64,000 nucleotides of DNA. It comes from Bacillota bacterium. Its GTDB lineage: Bacteria > Bacillota > Clostridia > Oscillospirales > Acutalibacteraceae. Of this stretch, positions 15,891 through 22,298 are shown one piece after another. The translations under genes were made by a program, and so were the position numbers. The DNA lies in NCBI GenBank assembly GCA_023412715.1, contig JAEZCC010000035.1, positions 16,904 through 80,903 on the forward strand, in the 5' to 3' direction. The notes below the pieces were generated by a model. That model saw only the letters and a list, made by a program, of their open reading frames with translations. It made no database searches and was not told where the DNA came from. Every line of letters starts with the position of its first letter. Within the stretch, counting starts at the first letter, position 1.

Positions 15891-16733
15891 TCACCGCTGC
15901 CTGGCGGGAGCGGCCAGAACGCGGTTGATATTGATGACGCGCAGCAGGTTGTTCAGCCGCATCAGCAGCCCGATGGAAAAGCCCCAGGAGGGGTAGATGC
16001 GCGTCTTGAAGCTGATGGGGTAGCTTTCGAGCAGCTTCAGGGGAAGCCCCCAGCGCTCCAGCTCCCCGGCGTTCCGCACGCCCCATTTCATCCCGGCCTG
16101 CCGGATTCCGCATTTCCGGACCATCCGGCTCGCCAGGCGGACGCCGGCCGGCGCAATGGCGTCGAAAACAATCTCGGCGCCCGGGAAGCGCCCGCAGATC
16201 ATCGAGAAAAATCCGCGCACCTTTTCTTGGTCGAAGTACATCAGCACGCCCCCGGCGAGGAACAGGATCCCGTCCTGCGGCGTTTCAATGTCGTCCAAAA
16301 AGCTTTCGTCGAACATCGACTTCGGGATGCAGCCCGTCTGGCGGCTTTCGGGGATCAGCTCGCTACGCAGGCGGATCACCTGCGGGACGTCCAGATCGTA
16401 CCATTTGATTTTCCCGTTGTTCACCCGGCGGAACGTCGTGTCGAGGCCCGCGCCGATGTTCACGATGACGGCGCGGGGATGCCGCTGGATAAAGTCGCGG
16501 ATGATGGAATCGAACTCCCTCGCGCGGATGGCGAGGGTCAGGATCTGGAAGCGGCGGATCTCGGACCGGAACCTCGTGAAATCGTAATCGATCCGGCCGA
16601 CCAGCTCGGCGGCGCTGCGGTCCTTCAGGACCGTATCCTTCATTTTGCACTCTTCCGCGCGTCCCCAGAGCGGCACCAGAAGGGTCTCGTTCACGTTCCT
16701 CAAATCGATTTTTATCTTGGCACTGTTTTCCAT
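15891..16733 (-). CDS. Class I SAM-dependent methyltransferase (LCMT/TcmP-like)
   Basis: 280 residues from ATG 16733, behind a GTGAGG ribosome site; an in-frame ATG at 16766 overlaps the upstream stop and lacks an RBS. The SAM-binding motif I reads VNIGAGLDTTF, followed by WYDLDVPQVIRLR, the arrangement of the leucine-carboxyl-methyltransferase/TcmP O-methyltransferase group. It closes the mccB-mccA unit, 29 bases after mccA. In Bacillus the mcc operon also carries a SAM methyltransferase gene (yrrT), though of another family. A role in SAM or homocysteine turnover is inference; the substrate is unknown. Confidence 0.75.
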   Translation of the reverse strand: MENSAKIKIDLRNVNETLLVPLWGRAEECKMKDTVLKDRSAAELVGRIDYDFTRFRSEIRRFQILTLAIRAREFDSIIRDFIQRHPRAVIVNIGAGLDTTFRRVNNGKIKWYDLDVPQVIRLRSELIPESRQTGCIPKSMFDESFLDDIETPQDGILFLAGGVLMYFDQEKVRGFFSMICGRFPGAEIVFDAIAPAGVRLASRMVRKCGIRQAGMKWGVRNAGELERWGLPLKLLESYPISFKTRIYPSWGFSIGLLMRLNNLLRVININRVLAAPARQR

Positions 16734-16762
16734 TGCAACTCGCCTCACCTGACGCAGTTCCG

Positions 16763-17677
16763 TCATGCGTAAATATGCTTGCTGAAATACCGGTCGCCGC
16801 GGTCCGGCAGAATCACCACAAGGTTGCTGCCCTCCGGCGCTTCCAGCGCCGATTTGCGCGCCGCCGAGAGCGCCGCCCCGGAGGAAGTGCCCGCGAGGAC
16901 CCCCTCTTCCGCCGCCAGCAGCCGAAGCTCTTTCACGGCCTCTTCGTCCGCGATTTTATAGACCCGGTCGACGAGCGACATGTCCATCGTCCCCGGCATG
17001 AAGGTATTGCCGATGCCCTCAATGGAGTAGCAGCCCGGCTGCCCGCCGCCCATGGTGGAGCCGACCGGATCGGCCATCACGATTCTGACGCTCTTTTTCT
17101 GCTCTTTCAGGAATTTTCCCGCGCCGGAAAGCGTGCCGCCGCTGCCCGCGCCGGCAACGAGACAGTCGACCTTTCCGTCGAGGTCGTTCCAGATTTCCGG
17201 TCCGGTGGTGCGGTAGTGGGCGAGCGGATTGGCCGGGTTTTCGAACTGGCTGAGCGTCACCGGGTGGTCGACCTGCTTTTTCAGCTCCTCGACTTTCTCA
17301 ATCGCACCCTGCATGCCTTTTTCGAGCGGCGTATGGACAATCTCGGCGCCGTAGGCCTTCATGATGGTCTGCTTCTCTTCCGAAAATTTTTCCGGCACGG
17401 CGAAAATCACGCGGTAGCCCCTGCCTAGAGCGGCCAGCGCAATGCCGATGCCCGCGTTGCCGGCCGTCGCCTCCAGAATGGTGTAGCCGGGCTTCAGGAC
17501 GCCGCGGTCCTCCGCGTCTTTGACCAGCGCGGACCCCATGCGGTCCTTAACGCTTCCGCCCGGGTTGAACAGCTCGAGCTTGGCAAAGACGTTCCGTCCG
17601 AGCGCAAAATTCATATGGTTCAGCTTCAAAAGCGGGGTATGGCCAATCAGTTCCCGCACATCGTTGTAATATGTCAT
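16763..17677 (-). CDS. mccA: Cystathionine beta-synthase/cysteine synthase family (MccA-like)
   Basis: 304 residues, fold-type II PLP enzyme. The cofactor lysine is in NPGGSVKDR (Lys44), the substrate loop is EATAGNAGIGIAL (from residue 69), and the phosphate loop is GAGSGGTLSGAG. The EATAGN form and the C-terminal RYFSKHIYA resemble Bacillus MccA, which makes cystathionine from O-acetylserine and homocysteine, rather than CysK. Its gene overlaps by 4 bases with a cystathionine gamma-lyase gene, supporting reverse transsulfuration (Met to Cys). Ordinary O-acetylserine sulfhydrylase activity cannot be excluded. Confidence 0.85.
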   Translation of the reverse strand: MTYYNDVRELIGHTPLLKLNHMNFALGRNVFAKLELFNPGGSVKDRMGSALVKDAEDRGVLKPGYTILEATAGNAGIGIALAALGRGYRVIFAVPEKFSEEKQTIMKAYGAEIVHTPLEKGMQGAIEKVEELKKQVDHPVTLSQFENPANPLAHYRTTGPEIWNDLDGKVDCLVAGAGSGGTLSGAGKFLKEQKKSVRIVMADPVGSTMGGGQPGCYSIEGIGNTFMPGTMDMSLVDRVYKIADEEAVKELRLLAAEEGVLAGTSSGAALSAARKSALEAPEGSNLVVILPDRGDRYFSKHIYA

Positions 17678-18837
17678 TTCGGCTCCCTCACAATCGACTG
17701 TTCAAACGCCTGCTCCAGGTCGGCGGCAAGATCCTGTTTGTCTTCGATGCCGACCGAGAGGCGCACAAGATTGTCGACGATGCCCACCTTCTGCCGGATC
17801 TCATAAGGGATGGAGGCGTGCGTCATGCTGGCGGGGTGGCAGACCAGCGACTCCACGCCGCCCAGGCTTTCGGCCAGGGCAATCAGCCTGACACTCTGGA
17901 AGAACTTACGGATGTCGTACCGGTCGGAGAGCACGAACGAAATCATCGCGCCCGCGCCGGACGCCTGCTTTTTCTGGATGGCGTAGCCCGGAAAATCCCC
18001 GAAGCCCGGGTAATAGACCCTGGTCACGCCGTCGTGCTTCCGGAGGAAATCCGCCAGGTAGGCGGTGTTTTCCAGATGGCGGTCCATGCGGACCGAAAGC
18101 GTCTTGATGCCGCGGACCAGCAGCCAGGAATCGAACGGCCCCAGCACCCCGCCGGTGGCGTTCTGGATAAATCCGAGCCTCTTGGCCGTCTCCGCGTCCT
18201 TCACCACAGCGAGGCCGGCCACCAGATCGCTGTGCCCGCCGAGGTATTTTGTCGCGCTGTGCACCACGATGTCCGCGCCCAGCGTCAGCGGCTTCTGCAG
18301 GTAAGGCGTCATGAAGGTGTTGTCGACGATTACGGTCAGGCCGTGCCGGTGGGCGATCCCCGAAGCCGCCGCAAGGTCGGTGACGGTCAGCAGCGGGTTC
18401 GCCGGGCTTTCGATGATCAGCGCCTTCACGTCCGCGGTGATCCGGCTTTCCAGCAAATCGAGATCCGAGGTGTCCACAATGTCGTAGGAAAGGCCGAAAT
18501 TCCGGAATACCTTGTCGAGCACCCGGAACGTGCCCCCGTAGACGTTGCTTGAGATGATGAGCCGGTCGCCGCTGTGAAACAGCGACAGGACCGCCGTGAT
18601 CGCCGCCATTCCGGACCCGAACGCAAATCCCGCGGCGCCGCCCTCCAGCTCAGCGATGAGCTTTTCGAGCGATTCCCGCGTCGGGTTCCCCGTGCGCGAA
18701 TACTCGTACCCGCTGTTCTGCCCCAGCCCGCTCTGTCGGTAAGTGGAGGTCTGGTAAATGGGGACGCTGACGGCCCCCGTTCTCGGGTCGCCGTCGATGC
18801 CTCCGTGTACCAGCCGGGTCGTAAAATGCTGATGCAT
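17674..18837 (-). CDS. mccB: Cystathionine gamma-lyase/synthase family (MccB-like)
   Basis: 387 residues, Cys/Met-metabolism PLP family. The Schiff-base lysine is Lys197 in HSATKYLGGHSD; YSRTGNPTR and GSGMAAI are the conserved cofactor contacts. In the MccB role it splits cystathionine into cysteine, ammonia and 2-oxobutyrate; relatives act as homocysteine gamma-lyase or gamma-synthase. First structural gene after a Cys-rich leader ORF and terminator, and 4-base overlapped with mccA. That placement under a Cys-codon leader is the best hint that its product is cysteine. Confidence 0.88.
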   Translation of the reverse strand: MHQHFTTRLVHGGIDGDPRTGAVSVPIYQTSTYRQSGLGQNSGYEYSRTGNPTRESLEKLIAELEGGAAGFAFGSGMAAITAVLSLFHSGDRLIISSNVYGGTFRVLDKVFRNFGLSYDIVDTSDLDLLESRITADVKALIIESPANPLLTVTDLAAASGIAHRHGLTVIVDNTFMTPYLQKPLTLGADIVVHSATKYLGGHSDLVAGLAVVKDAETAKRLGFIQNATGGVLGPFDSWLLVRGIKTLSVRMDRHLENTAYLADFLRKHDGVTRVYYPGFGDFPGYAIQKKQASGAGAMISFVLSDRYDIRKFFQSVRLIALAESLGGVESLVCHPASMTHASIPYEIRQKVGIVDNLVRLSVGIEDKQDLAADLEQAFEQSIVREPK

Positions 18838-18885
18838 AGTCGCCTCATCCTTTCAAAACGATGTTTTTTAAATCCGCAGCAAAAA

Positions 18886-18923
18886 GAAAAAGCCGGGCGG
18901 CAGACTGCCGTCCGGCTTTTTCC
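18886..18923 (-). terminator. Leader terminator (attenuator) upstream of mccB-mccA
   Basis: On the minus strand AAAAAGCCGGACGGCAG pairs with CTGCCGCCCGGCTTTTT, with one mismatch and a minimal loop, ending in a T-run. It lies between the Cys-rich leader ORF (stop at 18944) and mccB (start 18837). Its 5' arm can also pair with leader sequence at 19019-19029 (10 of 11 positions), an alternative antiterminator fold. Confidence 0.87.
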
Positions 18924-18943
18924 TTAAAGCGAAAATATTCCGT

Positions 18944-19051
18944 CTAAGAAAAATATCGACAGCGAATCGGCCTTTTACCCATAGCAATGCTGCACAGACA
19001 GCTACAACATGCCGCTGCGCCGGACTGCAATGCATAAAAGCGATTTGCCAT
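18944..19051 (-). CDS. Cys-rich leader peptide of the mccBA unit
   Basis: A 35-residue ORF with ATG at 19051, nine bases after AAAGGAG. Residues 15-20 are CCSCLC (four Cys in six codons) and residue 31 is also Cys. It is followed by a strong terminator and then the cysteine-forming mccB-mccA genes. This is the classical geometry for attenuation by cysteinyl-tRNA shortage: ribosomes would stall at codons 15-20 and change the downstream RNA fold. Cysteine-rich leaders are known upstream of sulfur genes in actinobacteria; I recognise no named family here. Confidence 0.8.
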   Translation of the reverse strand: MANRFYALQSGAAACCSCLCSIAMGKRPIRCRYFS

Positions 19052-19069
19052 GATCCATTTCTCCTTTTC

Positions 19070-19133
19070 AATATATACTATATATATATGTTTTGCTTAA
19101 ATTTATGTTACAACTTTATTCTTCCGTTGTCAA
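19070..19133 (-). promoter_or_regulatory. Promoter with CATATAT motif, unit C (mccBA)
   Basis: Reading leftward: -35 TTGACA (19128-19133), 17-base spacer, -10 TAACAT (19105-19110), then CATATATATATAGTATATAT plus one base at 19070-19090, starting 14 bases past the -10. It is back-to-back with the rightward hydrolase promoter, whose -35 begins 11 bases away. Confidence 0.77.
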
Positions 19134-19144
19134 GAAAAAATCGC

Positions 19145-19196
19145 TTGACATGAAAATAAATATTATATATTATACATATATAAATGATATATTTTA
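19145..19196 (+). promoter_or_regulatory. Promoter with CATATAT motif, unit D (hydrolase)
   Basis: Reading rightward: -35 TTGACA (19145-19150), 17-base spacer, -10 TATTAT (19168-19173), then CATATATAAATGATATATTT plus two bases at 19175-19196. Here the motif overlaps the expected start of transcription. This unit has no leader ORF or terminator, so the motif is separable from attenuation. Confidence 0.75.
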
Positions 19197-19205
19197 GAGG
19201 CTGCC

Positions 19206-20024
19206 ATGGAACCACAAAAAGAAAATTTCCGCCAAAAAGTGAATTTTGCCGCCGACCTGAAAGGCTTTACGATTCCGGCGGTCACCGGGGACCGCATGTA
19301 CGCCTGCCTCTTCACCCCGGCGGAAGAGGGTCCGAGGCCGACTGTGCTGCTGCTGCACGGTTACCCGGGCGACGAGAACAACTACGACCTCGCCCACGCG
19401 TTTCAGCGCGCGGGCTACACGACGGTCGTCTTCCATTACCGCGGGACGTGGGGAAGTGAAGGAAAATTCAGCCTGTCGCACGTGCTGGAGGACGTTTCGT
19501 CCGCGGTCGGCTTCATCCGCGCACACGACGGGGATGAAGCATACCGGTTCGACGCGCACAGGCTGATTCTCATCGGCCACAGCATGGGCGGCTTCGCGGC
19601 GCTGCAGACGGCGGCGGCCGCTTCCGGGCTGCTGGGCGTGGGCGCCGTCGCCGCTTTCGATTTCTCCCTTGCGGCAAAGAACGAAAAGCTGCGGGACGCG
19701 GTTAGGCGGGAGTTTGCGGACTGCGTCCCGATCCGCCGGATCGAGCTCGACGGCCTGATGGGCGAAATAGACGAAAACGCGGAGAGATGGAGCTTCCCCC
19801 GGCTTGCCGGCGGGCTGTCCGGCCTGCCGGTCTGTCTGATCGGCGCGGCCGACGACGAGATCTCCCTCCCGGAACGCCACCTGTTCCCGCTGTACCGGTC
19901 GCTTCTCCGCGCCCCGGGGGCGAACGTCACGTTCCGCATGCTGAACGGCGGCCACTGCCTGAGCGGCACGCGGCTCGAGCTCGCGGACTGCCTGCTGGGC
20001 TGGATGGATCGGCTGCAATCATAG
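19206..20024 (+). CDS. Alpha/beta hydrolase
   Basis: 272 residues, alpha/beta-hydrolase fold. The nucleophile elbow is GHSMGG with Ser126, the oxyanion region LLLHGYPGDENNYD precedes it, the acidic residue is in GAADDEIS, and the histidine is in NGGHCLSG near the C-terminus. No signal peptide, so cytoplasmic. Substrate unknown. It shares a divergent promoter region and the CATATAT motif with the sulfur-amino-acid unit, so it may belong to the same regulon, perhaps hydrolysing an acylated or esterified sulfur compound (inference). ATG 19206 follows TTTTAGAGG. Confidence 0.85.
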   Translation: MEPQKENFRQKVNFAADLKGFTIPAVTGDRMYACLFTPAEEGPRPTVLLLHGYPGDENNYDLAHAFQRAGYTTVVFHYRGTWGSEGKFSLSHVLEDVSSAVGFIRAHDGDEAYRFDAHRLILIGHSMGGFAALQTAAAASGLLGVGAVAAFDFSLAAKNEKLRDAVRREFADCVPIRRIELDGLMGEIDENAERWSFPRLAGGLSGLPVCLIGAADDEISLPERHLFPLYRSLLRAPGANVTFRMLNGGHCLSGTRLELADCLLGWMDRLQS

Positions 20025-20047
20025 CCCGGCGGCTGCGGACGCCAATT

Positions 20048-21469
20048 TCAGGCACGGCCGCTTTCTTTGCCGCCTTTCGGCAGGAGGACCCGGAACTCGG
20101 TCCCCCGGTCCAGCTGGCTTTTTACGCGGATGGTGCCTTTGTGGGCTTCCACAATGGCTTTTGTAATGCTCAGGCCCAGCCCCGAGCCGCCGGTGTCCCG
20201 GTTGCGCGATTTGTCGGCGCGGTAAAACCGCTCGAATATATTCGGCAGATCCTCCGGCGGAATGCCGTAGCCGGTGTCGCGGACGGCAAGCTCCATGAAT
20301 TTGCCCGTCGGTTTCACCTTGACTTCCACCTGTCTGCCGGCCGGGGTGTATTTCAGCGCGTTGGACACGAGGTTGACGACGACCTGGCTGATCTTGTCCC
20401 TGTCGGCGCAGACGGTCCCCCGCTCCCCCGAAAAGCCGAGAGCGACCCCTTTCTGATAAAACTCCGGCTCAAAGTTGTGCAGGATGCCCTGCACGGCTTC
20501 GGAAAAATCAAACTCCGAAAGGCTGAGGACGGCGTTATCCGCTTCCGCCCGTTCCAGCTTCTCCAGGTCGCCGACCAGCCGGTTGATCCGCAGGATTTCT
20601 TCCCGGCAGCTTTCCAGCCGTTCCCTGCCTGGCTCCCATACGCCGTCGATCATCGCCTCCAGCGAGCTTTGCAGGCTGGCGAGCGGCGTCCGCAGCTCGT
20701 GGGAGACGTCCGCAGCCATCGTCTTTCTCAGATCCTGCTGCTTCTGGAGGGACTCCGCCATGCTGTTGACCGTATCGGTCAGCTGGACGATTTCCCTTGT
20801 GCCCGAACGCTCCGTGATGCGTCCCCCGAAATTGCCCTTCGAGATTTCCGCGGCGGCCTCGACCGCTTTTGAAATGGGCCTGCTGATCCTCCGCGACATC
20901 AGCGAGCCGAGGACGAAGGCGAGAAGCAGCGACAGCGTGCCGATCACGGCGAAAATGATGTTGATGCTGTTCACGAACCGGATGTCGTTGTTCGTGTAAT
21001 AATACGGCCCGTAGTAGCCGATGTCGGCCTCGCCGACCTGTTTGAAATCGCTCTGCACGGGGAAGGACGTTTCTTCGTAGCCGCCCTGAAAATTCGGGTT
21101 CTGGCTTTTCATGTTCCGGGCCATCTGCTGAAGCATCTGGACGCACATGCCGTTGTTGTGCACGGTGGCGTCCCAGACCGTTCTGCCGCCGGAGTCCTTC
21201 ACCTTGAGAATCATGCCCTGCTCGAGGGCGCTCATGCCGATGTTTTCGACCGCGCCGACGTTCCACTTCCCGGCCGACGCGTCGTACTGCTTTTCGACGA
21301 GGCCGACCACGTTCTGGCTCTGCTGCTTCATCTGGGATCTGACGTAGTCGCTGAACTGAATCCGGAAGAAGAAGTTGACGAAAAAGCTGGTGGCCGCCAC
21401 CAGCAGCAGGGCCATGACGGCATAGGTGAGCGACAGCTTGGACCGCAGGCTATGGCTCATCCGGAACAC
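20048..21469 (-). CDS. Sensor histidine kinase (HAMP-HisKA-HATPase)
   Basis: 473 residues. An N-terminal membrane segment (about 10-35), an extracytoplasmic sensor of about 140 residues, a second membrane segment (about 170-195), then HAMP. The HisKA phospho-acceptor is in DVSHELRTPLASL, followed by the ATPase domain with GTGGSGLGLSI-type G box (RNRDTGGSGLGLSITKA) and the F box NIFERFYRADKS. It overlaps the OmpR-type regulator gene by 20 bases, forming a classical pair. The sensor contains a Met/Gln-rich stretch (MCVQMLQQMARNMKSQN), compatible with metal sensing given the metal-handling protein upstream. The stimulus is inference. Confidence 0.92.
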   Translation of the reverse strand: MFRMSHSLRSKLSLTYAVMALLLVAATSFFVNFFFRIQFSDYVRSQMKQQSQNVVGLVEKQYDASAGKWNVGAVENIGMSALEQGMILKVKDSGGRTVWDATVHNNGMCVQMLQQMARNMKSQNPNFQGGYEETSFPVQSDFKQVGEADIGYYGPYYYTNNDIRFVNSINIIFAVIGTLSLLLAFVLGSLMSRRISRPISKAVEAAAEISKGNFGGRITERSGTREIVQLTDTVNSMAESLQKQQDLRKTMAADVSHELRTPLASLQSSLEAMIDGVWEPGRERLESCREEILRINRLVGDLEKLERAEADNAVLSLSEFDFSEAVQGILHNFEPEFYQKGVALGFSGERGTVCADRDKISQVVVNLVSNALKYTPAGRQVEVKVKPTGKFMELAVRDTGYGIPPEDLPNIFERFYRADKSRNRDTGGSGLGLSITKAIVEAHKGTIRVKSQLDRGTEFRVLLPKGGKESGRA

Positions 21470-22142
21470 CCCCGAACTTGTAACCCACGCCGTGCACCGT
21501 CAGGATGTACCGCGGGTTTTTCGTGTCGTCTTCGATTTTCTGCCGGATATTCTTGATGTGGGAGTCGACGATCCGGTCGAACCCGTCGAAGTCGTCCCCC
21601 ATTGCGGCCGCAATCAGCTCTTCGCGCGTAAACGCCTTTTTTGGGTACTGCGCCAGGGTGCTGATGATCTTGAACTCGTTCGGCGTGAGGCCGACGGGCA
21701 GCCCGCGCTTTCTGATTTCAAAGCCGGTCAGGTCGACGACGAGGTCCCCTCCGCCAAAAGAAAGCACGGAAGGCGAGGCGATCTCCGCGCGGCGCAGCAG
21801 CGCCTCCACCCTCGCCATCAGCTGCCTCGGGCTGAACGGCTTCGTCACGTAATCGTCCGCGCCGAACGCGAACCCTTCGAGGATGTTCTCCTCTTCCGCG
21901 CGGGCGGTCAGCATGATGACGGGCACGGTGGATTTTTGGCGCAGCGCCCTGCAGACCTCTTCGCCGGAGATGTCCGGCAGCATCCAGTCCAGGATGACGA
22001 GATCCGGTTTTTCCTTTTCATAAGCCAGCAGCGCTTCCGATCCGGTGAACGCGGTCACGGCCGAATATCCCCTGCTCAGCAGATACGATTTCACGACGTC
22101 CGCGATTTTTGCCTCGTCGTCGACCACAAGAATTTTTTTCAC
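21450..22142 (-). CDS. OmpR/PhoB-family response regulator
   Basis: 230 residues from GTG at 22142, giving the standard KKILVVDDEAKIADVV beginning. The phospho-acceptor aspartate is in LVILDWMLPDISG and the conserved lysine in YVTKPFSPRQL. The C-terminal winged-helix DNA-binding domain ends ...ILTVHGVGYKF, typical of OmpR/PhoB. The RBS for the GTG is only a GGGGGCGGCGGG tract; a much stronger RBS/ATG pair at 22221 opens a different, overlapping frame. It probably controls the HMA-TauE gene just upstream. Confidence 0.92.
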   Translation of the reverse strand: MKKILVVDDEAKIADVVKSYLLSRGYSAVTAFTGSEALLAYEKEKPDLVILDWMLPDISGEEVCRALRQKSTVPVIMLTARAEEENILEGFAFGADDYVTKPFSPRQLMARVEALLRRAEIASPSVLSFGGGDLVVDLTGFEIRKRGLPVGLTPNEFKIISTLAQYPKKAFTREELIAAAMGDDFDGFDRIVDSHIKNIRQKIEDDTKNPRYILTVHGVGYKFGGVPDEP

Positions 22143-22298
22143 GCTGCCCGCCGCCCCCGCCTGAGTGCCGCAAAATTTTACCGGGAGCCGCCCCGGATTC
22201 TCCCGCCGTTTCTTTTGCCATAAGGAATTTCTCCTGATAGTATACAAGATTTTCCCGGTTTTAACAAACCCGGCCGAAATTTGCGCCCGGGCACGCGG

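Noticed and set aside
11446..19205. S-box, T-box or SAM riboswitch in the sulfur-gene leaders
   Set aside because: None of the recognisable conserved cores is visible; the leaders are short and hold ORF plus terminator. A covariance search would settle this.
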